From Myxococcales bacterium (GTDB taxonomy: Bacteria > Myxococcota_C > UBA6777), in the NCBI GenBank assembly GCA_027005175.1, contig JALTMC010000340.1, positions 290-19,021 of the forward strand: DNA of 18,732 bases, given 5' to 3'. Under the pieces are notes generated by a model that was given only the letters and a program-made list of their open reading frames with translations, had not been told where the DNA came from and searched no databases. The stretch's first letter is position 1; every line of letters starts with the position of its first letter. A program made the translations under genes and the position numbers. Positions 1-9,000 of the stretch are shown piece by piece.

Positions 1-3000
1 CACAACACATCCATCCCAGGTTTGAATTCGGGAAAGTCATCCGTAACACCTGAACCCACGGCCAGGATCGTACCACAACACTCCATACCAAGGATGGGTT
101 TAAAGTCGCCCAGCATTCCCATCGCCAGCATGATATCTTTAAAATGCAAGGAGACGCTTTTTACTCGGATCTGTAACTCGCCCGCTCGCAACCCCTCCCA
201 GCCTGCCCGAACAGGAAGCCATTGCAATGTGGCCAACTGCCCAGGACGCTGAATATGCAAGCGAAAATCACTGGCAACCGATGAATCATCCACAACAGGT
301 TCAACCGTTTGCAAACGAGGAACGTCCCATCTCCCACGACGAAATACAAACTCAAACTCATCTTCAGGTAATTGTGTGAGCAGCTTCTGTAGGGCTTCGA
401 CCCTTTCCTCTGGCTCTAAGACCGATGGGAGACCACATACATACACAGGTAGATCTGGATTCTCGTTGCGAGCAGCACGAGCAAAGCCCAACAGTGGAGA
501 GGGCACACATGTATCAAGATCCTCGAAGTACGCCCATACGATGACAGGTCTCTGACTTGTATTAAGAACGCCTCGAAGCAAGAGGCTTGCTTGCTCCAAA
601 GAGTTACGTGTGTCAACAACGAGATCTGCATCACTCAGATCTTGTGTTGTTTCCGGCCAAAAGGGGTGTAAGGGGCCATGAACAAGAACCTTGCGATAGC
701 TTGTTGAACGACTCGCTTTGTATCTCTGGTAGGAGGTTGTAAAGAGCTGCGCCTTGGGTCGAGAAGAAAGCCGCGCTCTCTTCAAACATAACCCTCGAAT
801 CCCACCGATATATCCGCCACTTTGGGTATAAAGGTCACAATCTCCTACCCATGTATCTCGCGAGATACCAGACACACGAACATGACAGGACACAGCATCC
901 AAAGGAAGAGCACGCTCCAGCCATAGGTGCTCGATCGTATGAGGCAAAAAAGGATCGCTATCGACACCTCGCAGCATCACAAGGCTTTGAAAGCAAGCGT
1001 CCAGAACAGTGGCATGAAGAGCCCTGCCCTTGGACACGGGAGGAGCCAATGTGGCGAGACCCTCCGCATCCCCAGCTTGCATGAATTGAATCCCCTGAAA
1101 GCAGCTCCCGAAAGAAAGACCACTGTGCCTGGCATGAGCTGCGTACAGTCGCTTTATATCAAAGTGCTCTTCACAGCGCTCTTTCACTTTGGCGAGACCC
1201 AAAGCCTCAAGGGGTGATCGACGAATCGCTCTCTCCTTGTCTAAGGTCACGGAAACATAGCTCTGTCCATCTTTTGTTAAAGAGAGGGTATCCCCTTCTT
1301 GTTCAAGAACCAGAATGGTCTCCGCTTCCCGCTTCCACAACAGCAACATGCGATGAAACTGAATACGATGAAACGATGTCACTTCTGTGACGTGAACCAA
1401 CTCCGAAAGATAGCCTGCTCCCGGCATGACAACATCATCACCGATCACATGATCCTTGAAGTAGGGGTGGGTTTCAGGAGAAAAGAGAAGATGAGCGTCA
1501 GACTTCAAAGACTGATGTTGCCATACCGGAACCTGGGGAACTTCTGTAGGCTCCGCCGTTTGCCTCGGCATCTTCCAAACATTGCTGCGATACGCGGTCG
1601 TATGTTTCCAGGTAAGAGAAGGGATCTGCACAAAACGAGATGGCTTGGCCCAGGCTTCCCAACGCACCTCCACACCTCTAACATACAACTGACCCAAAGC
1701 TTGCAGAAAAGACTGATCGTCACCCAACCTCTTCGACAAACAAGCAATGTTTGGGATTGTAAGATTGCTGGAGAGGTAAGCAGATAAGACACGATGTGGC
1801 GAGACCTCCAACCCAACACCACCGACGCTAGCAGCAGCCTCGCAGCCGTCTTTAAAACGAACTGGATTTCGAATATTGTCAAACCAGTACGCTGCATCCA
1901 AAGGAACGTCAACCGTCTCCCCTGCCCACCCTTGTACGGTAGAAAAAAACGGGATCTTGGGTGTAGAAGCCTGAATCACTTGCAATCGCTCTCGAAGTTC
2001 ATCAGCGATCACGTCCACGTGATGACTGTGATACGCACGTGGAACAGCAAGCTCCAGACATCGAACCCCACTCTCTTGACTCCATGCCACCAACGTCTTT
2101 ATCGCATCGACATCACCGGAAAGAGTAACCGATCTCTCCGTATTTATCGCAGCAATCGCAACAGAGGATTCCAGCTTAAGTTGTTTTAATACAGCTTGCG
2201 CGTCACCCTCACTTTGTTGCCAGGCAACCATCGCACCGGGCTGCATTTTGGACTGCATGAAAGCACGGATGTAAGTGAGTTGACACAGTGTCTTGAGATC
2301 GTAGGCCCCGGCGACCCAACCAGCCACCATCTCACCGGTAGAGTGGCCGACCACCGCATGAGGAACAATTCCAAACTCCCGCAACATCGAACACAGAGCA
2401 ACTTGACAAAGAACAATGCATGGCAACGCAACAGTAACATCTTGCAGTGTGCTCTCATCCATGTCTTGCTGACAAAAACCATATCGCTCTATTAAAGAGT
2501 AGCCCGAGCATTCAGAAAACAGCCTGTCTGCTTCCATGATACTTTCCCGGAATACCGAATGTTCCCGAAAGAGAACACGCCCCATATGCGGATACTGACA
2601 ACCCTGTCCAGCAAAGAAAAAAAGCAGAGGTGGAGCAGCACCTGCATGCTCTCCAGAGTATAACGTCGCCTGAGAAAAAAAGCCCTCCTGCTCTGCACCG
2701 ATCCAGACCTTTCGATGCTGCAAGGTTGGGCGCGTCTGTGCTGTCCACAGAGCAGCATCGCGAAGTTCACCCGACGGGAGAGTTCGGTAGGATGATTCTA
2801 AAGTTGCCAACCCCTCTGCATAATGTGCTGACAAAGGCAAGGCAAACGCTCGACCCCTTGTTTCAGACACAAGCTCTGAAATCGCTGCCTTCTCCGAAGC
2901 ATTGATTTCGGAAATCGCTGCGATTGTTGTGTCTCCACCCATAGGAGTTTGTTGCAAAAGAACATAAGCATTGGCACCACCAAACCCGTAAGAGCAGACG

Positions 3001-4226
3001 CCGAGAAGAGGAGGGCCACCCGTTTTTGTAGCAGGTATCGCTTCCACCTCAGTGGGAACACGAAGCTGCAGTTTATTGGCATCAATGAGAGGAGACCAAT
3101 GGGAGAAACCTACAGTGGGAACGAGAGAATTGTAATACAAACACAACGCACCTTTGATCACCCCTGCGATACCCGCTGCTGTCTCCAAGTGTCCAAGATG
3201 GCCTTTCACCGAGCCGATGGCCAACGGTTTAGCTCGACGACCGCAATGAGCCCGCGCAATGGAGCCAGCCTCAATGGGATCTCCCACAGGTGTTCCTGTA
3301 CCGTGAGCTTCCACATACACGATATCTTCCAGATCGACAGCAGCCTGTGCGATCACTTCTTCCATGAGCTGTTGCTGACGTATCCCTGAAGGCATGGTCA
3401 CACTTGCTGTTCGACCATCTTCTCCAATACCGTCTGCCCGAACATACGCATAAATCCGTCGGTGAGGTATGTCAACGTCTGGTTCAGCCCGACGAAGCAC
3501 GACAACACCACACCCCTCACCACGAACAAAACCATTCGCGCTCGCATCAAAAGGCGAGCAGGTCCCTGTCGGAGAGAGCATACTGGACTGGGTATAACCC
3601 ACGAAGGGGGATGGGCTTAACATCGTATTCACGCCAGCCACGATCGCAACATCACACTGCCCCGCTCGCAGACTCTGACAAGCCACATGAAACGCAGTGA
3701 GTGCAGAAGAACAGGCGGTATCGATGGTCATACTCGGACCACGTAAGTCCAAGAAATAGGACAACCGGTTTGCAATAATAGAGAGCGATGTTCCCAACAT
3801 CGTATGTTTTGTGATCTCACTGGGATCTGCAAAAGACATCCCCTGAAATTCGGCAAAGCCCGCCCCAACAAAGACACCCGTTTTGCGATCGTTGAGCCAA
3901 GATGGATGAATCTGAGCATCGAAAATCGCCTCCAGTGACACCTCCAACACCAGGCGCTGCTGTGGGTCCATCTCCCGTGCTTCACGAGGTGATAGATGAA
4001 AAAATGTGGTATCAAAACGATCGATCTGGTCGATCCATCCCGCGAAAGCCGTTACAGTCCGACCGGCCCCGGGACGCTCTCCCGTCATCACATAATCATC
4101 CGCTTTCCAGCGAGTCGTTGGCACAGGGCCAATCGCAGAGTCTTGAGAACGCAGTAACTCTACAAACTCCTCGGAACTATGAACCCCTCCAGGAAAGCGA
4201 CAGCCGATCCCTATAATCTCAATCAT
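1..4226 (-). CDS. Type I polyketide synthase, KS-AT-DH-structural KR-ER, C-terminus off the window
   Basis: A multidomain PKS that builds and reduces a polyketide or fatty-acyl chain in the cytoplasm. The frame is open from ATG 4226 to the left edge (1408 codons, no stop). KS spans about residues 1-425 with active-site Cys172 in DTACSSA, His308 in HGTGT and His346 in GHLE. AT spans about 535-840 with Ser629 in GHSTGE and an AYHS motif (His733), more like malonyl- than methylmalonyl-selective domains. DH has His926 in DHVIGDDVVMP and Asp1076 in LDACFQ. Residues about 1200-1300, with LLGFARAARNENPDLPV, resemble the structural half of a KR; ER begins near 1320 and its cofactor loop (GMECCGTILAVGSGV) is at the edge. 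Catalytic KR and ACP should follow outside. This order matches highly reducing, single-module iterative PKSs. A TAA lies seven codons upstream, so the protein starts directly with KS; GTG 4244 is an alternative start. The ribosome binding site is weak. Confidence 0.95.
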   Translation of the reverse strand, partial: MIEIIGIGCRFPGGVHSSEEFVELLRSQDSAIGPVPTTRWKADDYVMTGERPGAGRTVTAFAGWIDQIDRFDTTFFHLSPREAREMDPQQRLVLEVSLEAIFDAQIHPSWLNDRKTGVFVGAGFAEFQGMSFADPSEITKHTMLGTSLSIIANRLSYFLDLRGPSMTIDTACSSALTAFHVACQSLRAGQCDVAIVAGVNTMLSPSPFVGYTQSSMLSPTGTCSPFDASANGFVRGEGCGVVVLRRAEPDVDIPHRRIYAYVRADGIGEDGRTASVTMPSGIRQQQLMEEVIAQAAVDLEDIVYVEAHGTGTPVGDPIEAGSIARAHCGRRAKPLAIGSVKGHLGHLETAAGIAGVIKGALCLYYNSLVPTVGFSHWSPLIDANKLQLRVPTEVEAIPATKTGGPPLLGVCSYGFGGANAYVLLQQTPMGGDTTIAAISEINASEKAAISELVSETRGRAFALPLSAHYAEGLATLESSYRTLPSGELRDAALWTAQTRPTLQHRKVWIGAEQEGFFSQATLYSGEHAGAAPPLLFFFAGQGCQYPHMGRVLFREHSVFRESIMEADRLFSECSGYSLIERYGFCQQDMDESTLQDVTVALPCIVLCQVALCSMLREFGIVPHAVVGHSTGEMVAGWVAGAYDLKTLCQLTYIRAFMQSKMQPGAMVAWQQSEGDAQAVLKQLKLESSVAIAAINTERSVTLSGDVDAIKTLVAWSQESGVRCLELAVPRAYHSHHVDVIADELRERLQVIQASTPKIPFFSTVQGWAGETVDVPLDAAYWFDNIRNPVRFKDGCEAAASVGGVGLEVSPHRVLSAYLSSNLTIPNIACLSKRLGDDQSFLQALGQLYVRGVEVRWEAWAKPSRFVQIPSLTWKHTTAYRSNVWKMPRQTAEPTEVPQVPVWQHQSLKSDAHLLFSPETHPYFKDHVIGDDVVMPGAGYLSELVHVTEVTSFHRIQFHRMLLLWKREAETILVLEQEGDTLSLTKDGQSYVSVTLDKERAIRRSPLEALGLAKVKERCEEHFDIKRLYAAHARHSGLSFGSCFQGIQFMQAGDAEGLATLAPPVSKGRALHATVLDACFQSLVMLRGVDSDPFLPHTIEHLWLERALPLDAVSCHVRVSGISRDTWVGDCDLYTQSGGYIGGIRGLCLKRARLSSRPKAQLFTTSYQRYKASRSTSYRKVLVHGPLHPFWPETTQDLSDADLVVDTRNSLEQASLLLRGVLNTSQRPVIVWAYFEDLDTCVPSPLLGFARAARNENPDLPVYVCGLPSVLEPEERVEALQKLLTQLPEDEFEFVFRRGRWDVPRLQTVEPVVDDSSVASDFRLHIQRPGQLATLQWLPVRAGWEGLRAGELQIRVKSVSLHFKDIMLAMGMLGDFKPILGMECCGTILAVGSGVTDDFPEFKPGMDVL

Positions 4227-4600
4227 AAGACATGCCAACCTCACTTAAAGCCCACTCAAGACAAATGCACCACCCCTCAACCCCTCTCAAAAGACCAAGC
4301 ATTATCTGACTAGGCCCATTGCCTCTCTGTAAAGTATCTCCCCCTTGAAAGACGAAGTAATTTAACGTACCCGAAAAAGCCCTGCAAGAGCAACTTTTTG
4401 CCGAATCATTAGAACTCATGAGGAGCTCATCAGGAGAAAGCATTTTGTAGCGTTGCAAACCAAAACGCAACCACTACACCACAAACAACTGAAAAGAAAA
4501 GAAGATAAAAAGGGTGAAAGCCACAACAGTTTGACGCTCACTCACAGAAGCATCTTCAAGCTCAACCGATGACAAACAAAGCGAGAGGAGCAAAAAACCC
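4227..4600. other. Divergent intergenic region between the PKS and the small-ORF operon
   Basis: This stretch must hold the PKS promoter and leader (minus strand). I see a GATAAT-like -10 on the minus strand near 4300, but no -35 at normal spacing (TTTACA lies 21 bases upstream), so I do not call a promoter. A short minus-strand ORF of up to 83 codons ends at 4219 and overlaps the PKS start by 8 bases. It has no recognisable domain or ribosome binding site and is left uncalled. No terminator or RNA gene was recognised. Confidence 0.5.
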
Positions 4601-4630
4601 TTGACAAGCCCGAGAGACAATTGTTATTCT
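4601..4630 (+). promoter_or_regulatory. Sigma-70-like promoter for the small ORF and Ap4A phosphorylase
   Basis: A perfect -35 box TTGACA (4601-4606) is followed after 18 bases by TATTCT (4625-4630), a 4/6 match to TATAAT. It lies upstream of the two plus-strand genes. Transcription from it would begin near 4637 and give a leader of about 130 bases. The boxes are seen in the sequence; their activity is inferred. Confidence 0.5.
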
Positions 4631-4731
4631 TCTTCATAAACAAAGCATTATGTTCTCTTTTCAATGAGTATCACTTGTTCAGACAACAATCTCTTGTGTT
4701 CCTTTCTCTCGTGGCCCCACCACCTTCAAAG

Positions 4732-4762
4732 ACTCTCTGGAAGAGAGTTCACTTTAGAGGAG
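4732..4762 (+). promoter_or_regulatory. 5' UTR hairpin next to the ribosome binding site of the small ORF
   Basis: ACTCTCT (4732-4738) and AGAGAGT (4742-4748) form a perfect 7-bp stem with a 3-base loop. The Shine-Dalgarno AGAGGAG (4756-4762) follows 7 bases later and sits 8 bases before ATG 4771. The spacing favours ATG 4771 over ATG 4765. The hairpin could affect ribosome access or mRNA stability, which is inference. Confidence 0.45.
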
Positions 4763-4770
4763 AAATGACC

Positions 4771-4986
4771 ATGACCTATCAGCAAGTCTTCACAAAAGCA
4801 ATCCGAGATTGTCAGGATGTCTATAATGAGACCTCTTCCTTCAGCACATCCCGTTACATTGTAGAAGAGATGTCTGATATTGTGGACTACTACCTTGAGA
4901 TCTATCCCATGCTAATCCATGACCAAGAAAGGTTTCGCTCCCATATATTCAATGCCTTTCTCATCGACGAAACACAGTTCCAGTAA
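4771..4986 (+). CDS. Small hypothetical protein (71 aa)
   Basis: I do not recognise a family. The product begins MTYQQVFTKAIRDCQDVYNE and ends IDETQFQ. It is soluble-looking, rich in acidic, aromatic and Ile/Leu residues, and has one cysteine, no signal peptide and no membrane segment; it is probably mostly helical. It is called a gene because it follows a consensus-like promoter and a strong Shine-Dalgarno (AGAGGAG, 8 bases before the ATG). ATG 4765 (two residues longer) is possible but only 2 bases from the Shine-Dalgarno. Upstream extension of the frame to 4621 would translate the leader and looks unnatural. The Ap4A phosphorylase gene follows 88 bases later on the same strand, so the two are probably cotranscribed. 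No function can be given. Confidence 0.6.
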   Translation: MTYQQVFTKAIRDCQDVYNETSSFSTSRYIVEEMSDIVDYYLEIYPMLIHDQERFRSHIFNAFLIDETQFQ

Positions 4987-5074
4987 CGTCGATAAAAGTC
5001 GATGCGTGTCTCTTCTATCATCTCCAACAAGACGTCCCATTTGGCTCCATTTCCCCTTCCAAGAAGAGTGATAC

Positions 5075-6022
5075 GTGTTGAAAAATCCGCCGATGACGAA
5101 AGCGACAGAGATAAAGCCCGGCCAACTGTGGGAGCGTTTGCGTCGTGCGAGTGCGCATGGCCATGCGTGTGGTGCGTTAGTTCCGATCCCAACAGCAGCT
5201 ATCATTCTGGAAGATGGTGGTGTTCGTTTTCAATTGCGATTGTTGGAAAGCCTGCAAGAAAAAGAGGCAACAAAAGCCATTCAGGTCGCCTCGAAAGAGT
5301 CACCACGACCTACATTTAATCCTTTCTTACCTTATGAGAAAGATCTGTTTGTGGGAGATATATCTTCGACACATGCAGTGGTCTTAAACAAATTTAAGGT
5401 CATAGACCATCATATGCTCTTGGTCACCCGCGACTTCCAGTCTCAGACCGATCTGCTCACAGAAGCAGACTTTGATGCGATGGTCTTATGCTTGAATGAG
5501 ATCGATGGCCTCGCTTTCTACAACGGCGGTGAGGCTGCGGGCTCCAGCCAGCCACACAAGCATCTTCAAGTGCTCCCTCTTCCCATGTTACCCGATCCGA
5601 AAGAGCCCTCTATCCCGATAGGGCCATTGCTTCAAAAGTTCGTATCCTCGAAGGATGTAACAACACACCCATCTCTTCCTTATGTCCATGCCTTCCAATC
5701 ACAAAAAGACACATGGTCCCAACCGGTAGAGAGACGAGCTGCCTTGTGGCTCCAAGCTTATCATCGATTATTGCGTGCCACAGGATTGTGGCATGGAGAA
5801 GCAAGACCCTCTGGCCCGCAGATGGCTCCTTACAATCTTTTGGCAACGCGAGAGTGGATGATGCTGATTCCACGCTCTCAAGAGTTTTACCAACGTATTT
5901 CAGTAAACTCACTCGGTTTTGCTGGTGGTTTGCTGGCTCGAACCTCAGCAGAGTTAATACAACTTCAAGAGATCGGACCCTTTGAGATCTTGCGACATGT
6001 TGGAATCCCCTTGGACTCGTAG
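5075..6022 (+). CDS. ATP adenylyltransferase / Ap4A phosphorylase II-like protein
   Basis: A cytoplasmic nucleotidyltransferase of the GalT/HIT superfamily, APA1/APA2 type. Known members phosphorolyse diadenosine tetraphosphate (Ap4A + Pi to ATP + ADP) and run the reverse reaction; they limit the alarmone Ap4A. The signature GSSQPHKHLQVLPLP lies at residues 157-170. By analogy with HPHPQ of GalT, the second histidine (His163) would be the adenylylated nucleophile. Other family features are FNPFLPYEKDLFVG (81-94), VLNKFKVIDHHMLLVTR (103-119) and YNLLATREWMMLIPRS (253-268). At 315 residues it is a usual length and looks complete. The start is GTG 5075, preceded by AAGAAGAG at 5061-5068 with 6-base spacing; ATG 5093 is an alternative six codons in. 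It converges on the DUF2339 gene with only 12 bases between stops. Confidence 0.88.
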   Translation: MLKNPPMTKATEIKPGQLWERLRRASAHGHACGALVPIPTAAIILEDGGVRFQLRLLESLQEKEATKAIQVASKESPRPTFNPFLPYEKDLFVGDISSTHAVVLNKFKVIDHHMLLVTRDFQSQTDLLTEADFDAMVLCLNEIDGLAFYNGGEAAGSSQPHKHLQVLPLPMLPDPKEPSIPIGPLLQKFVSSKDVTTHPSLPYVHAFQSQKDTWSQPVERRAALWLQAYHRLLRATGLWHGEARPSGPQMAPYNLLATREWMMLIPRSQEFYQRISVNSLGFAGGLLARTSAELIQLQEIGPFEILRHVGIPLDS

Positions 6023-6034
6023 GCGTTGCATCCA

Positions 6035-9000
6035 TCAGTTATCGAGTAAAAGTTCGGCGAGTTTATCTTTAAATCGGTTGTAAAGAAAGGATACAAAGAG
6101 GAGGGACAATCCAACACTGATGAAAGTGATGATTTTTTGTGTGGTGGAGAAGCGAAAGATATCCACAAAAATAATTTTACCGACAGCCAAGCCAAAGAGG
6201 CTAAGCGCGATCCAACGAAAGAATTTCTCTCGACCGAAGAGGCCGTACCATCCGAGAAGAAAGCCAGCAACGCCCCACCCGAGAGAGAACTGTTTCATCG
6301 GAAGTAGTGTCGTCAGAACAAACAAAAAGACGATACAAAACATAAGACCAAAGAGGGTTCGTCCAGCCAGAGAGAGAGAGTAAAGGAACGAGTCGATGCC
6401 GGAGTCTGTAAAGTAGGGTGTCGCAGAGGGTCGAAGCTTGACAAATTTGAGCCACAAGTGACTGGCGAAGAGAGTCAGCGGCCCCCACAATAAGACCAGA
6501 TGACTTGTAAAGTAGCTCCAGGGATTTCCTACGACATGTATCGCGAGAGAGCAGAAGCTAAAGCTAGCCATGAACATAGCGACCAGAGCCAGTAAGAGAT
6601 AACGAGGTTGTTGAAGGTTACGCATCAAGAGGAGCAACACCAACCCATGGATCGCCCAGCCAAGACCGAAGTAATGTGCATGATAATAAAGAATGACTTG
6701 TATCGCAGAGAAGCTCATTCCAGAAAAGAGGAGCGGTAGCTGCCCTTCAAGACTTCGCTTCTCTACCTTGTGTTGGTAGCGCATCTGCTGCCAGACTGCT
6801 CCAGCATAAGCCCACAAACCTAGGACAGGCAAAGAGGAGAGGATACGACGAGGGAGGCCAGACAAGAGTCCCTGGGCGTTAAGGTTGACAGTAAAGAGCC
6901 AAAAGCCCGAGAGTAAAAGTATCGCTGTGCTATGATAACGAAGGTAGCTTCGCTTCCACAACAGAGACAAACGCAGCCACAGCACACCTGCGAGGCCATA
7001 GGCGACAGCCACCGCGATTTTAGGCAAGGAATACCAGCCTGCCACAAGAAAAGCGAGACTACCGACAGTCACAGCAAGGCCCTCTTCTTGCACGATCTCT
7101 TTGTGTGTTTTTTCCTCTTTTAAGAAGCGATGGAGTAAGGCAGCATAGACATAAGACAAGGCCATCGCGAGAAGAACAAGAAAAACATACCGACTGGCTT
7201 GCCATAAGCCTATGATGGTGATCATATCGCGTCCGGCCATCATCAAGAATGAGGCAAAGACAGCAGCAAAGATATGCAAGAGATAAGCACACCAACGTGC
7301 CACATCGTCACCTCTTGCATAGCCATAAAAGAACAGAACGAATGCGAGACATATCCACGCGAAGACCATCGCATAGGTCGCAAAGAGGAACGATGCCGCC
7401 AATGTCATCGTAAAAGAAGCACCCATAACCAGAAATTTCTCAAGCATCACTTCTTGCTCGGAGACGTCCTCGCGTTGAGTCATTCGAAACGTGAGGAAGC
7501 CGTCGAGGAAAAGAAGGACACCTCCCCACGCCATCGACCACCCGATATGTTGGCGAGAGAGTCCAAACAAGTCACCACTCACGATGGTCCACAACAATAC
7601 GATATGTGACCAGGATCGAATCACAAACTCCCTGCGATAGATGCCATACAAAAACAGCAAGAAGCCCAACACTGACCAGGTCAACGCACACACAAAGGGT
7701 GTAAGCATCAAATAGCAAGACCACATCGCAGTGGCGGTTGAGAAGACAATCAGGAATCGGTCGCGGCTCTCTTCTTCCAGGCTTCTGTCTTGTTGCTGTT
7801 GTTGCAACCATAAGAAGGTGAGCCAACTTCCAAGAAACAAAAGAGCGGCACCGATCGCGCCAACCACACCCATGGAAAAAGGAGAACCAATGATCTTGTT
7901 CGGCAGAGCTGTTTGTTGAATGTTCAACAGCATCTCACCAGAGCCAATTTGGTAGAACCAACGAATTAACTCTTTGGGCCACTCTCCTCCCAAAGCCATG
8001 GTGGTAGAAACACACATGACAAGATTGGAAAGATCTCGGAAATACCGTTCCTTTCGATAAAAGCTATACAGCCAGACAAGCAAACCAAGAGACATCCACG
8101 ACAACATCGTGGTGTTGTAGGGAAGGAAGACACACCACAGCCCCACCATCATTAAGACAACAGAGACGGTGGCGTCGAAACGATATACAGTGAGACGCCC
8201 ACGACGCCGAAGCAACTGCGAGAGAACGAGATAAAGTAACCCCAAATACAATGCTGTCGCAGGCGCACCTTTGGTTTGAAAGACATGATGTGTCACTTTC
8301 CGTACCACAGCCAAGCCAAACAAATTCAGCAAACCGATCACAGGAACAAGATAACGCTCCAACTTCGTTTGCCGAGGCACAGCAAAATCAGGAGCCTTAA
8401 ACAGAACCCAAAGACTCACCAAAAACCCACCAGAGAGAAGATAGTCAAGATGGTGGTTAGTGAGGCTTTTTGGGCCTTGAAAATAGAGCCAAATACCGTA
8501 ACCACCATACAACAGAATGACACCCACAAGATGGGTCACCAGCCAGCGAAAACGATAGGCAAAATAGCCGATCAATAAGCCGAGCACCATACCAGCAGCA
8601 TGAGTACACGTTGAGACATCAGAGACAAACAAAGTGACATAAGACAACAGTAGCGCAACACCGGTAGTCGCTTCGGATTCGTAGCGAATCGAATGCATTA
8701 ACATACCACCGGCAATGGTTGCCATAACGAGAGTACCCAAGACCGGATCATGGATCAGCTTCATGGCCTTGATATGGTATGCCCCATAGCCTGTAAAATA
8801 GAGAACAGACCAGCCTCCTCCCATAAGAATTCGACCGAAGAGTTGGTAGTTGTCCTTAAGCTCAAGAAAGAAGCCTATCCCCACGAGCAAGGAACCACAG
8901 CACAAACCTGTCAAACAACGCCCCAAAGGTCCCATCTGTGTAAGAGAATAGGATAGCAAAGACACAAGGCCCAGCACCAGGATTCCAATCCCAACATAGC

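Noticed and set aside
1299-1912. Long alternative-frame ORFs opposite and beside the PKS frame
   Set aside because: The PKS frame is open across the whole region with intact DH and AT motifs, so these are shadows.
4219-4470. Minus-strand ORF (up to 83 codons, TTG start, ATG at 4443) whose stop overlaps the PKS start by 8 bases
   Set aside because: The overlap looks like translational coupling, but there is no ribosome binding site, no recognisable domain and no sign of coding-type composition. It remains a weak candidate for a leader peptide.
4963-4993. Inverted repeat ATCGACG/CGTCGAT around the small ORF's stop, considered as a terminator
   Set aside because: The stem is only 7 bp with a 17-base loop and no T-run follows.
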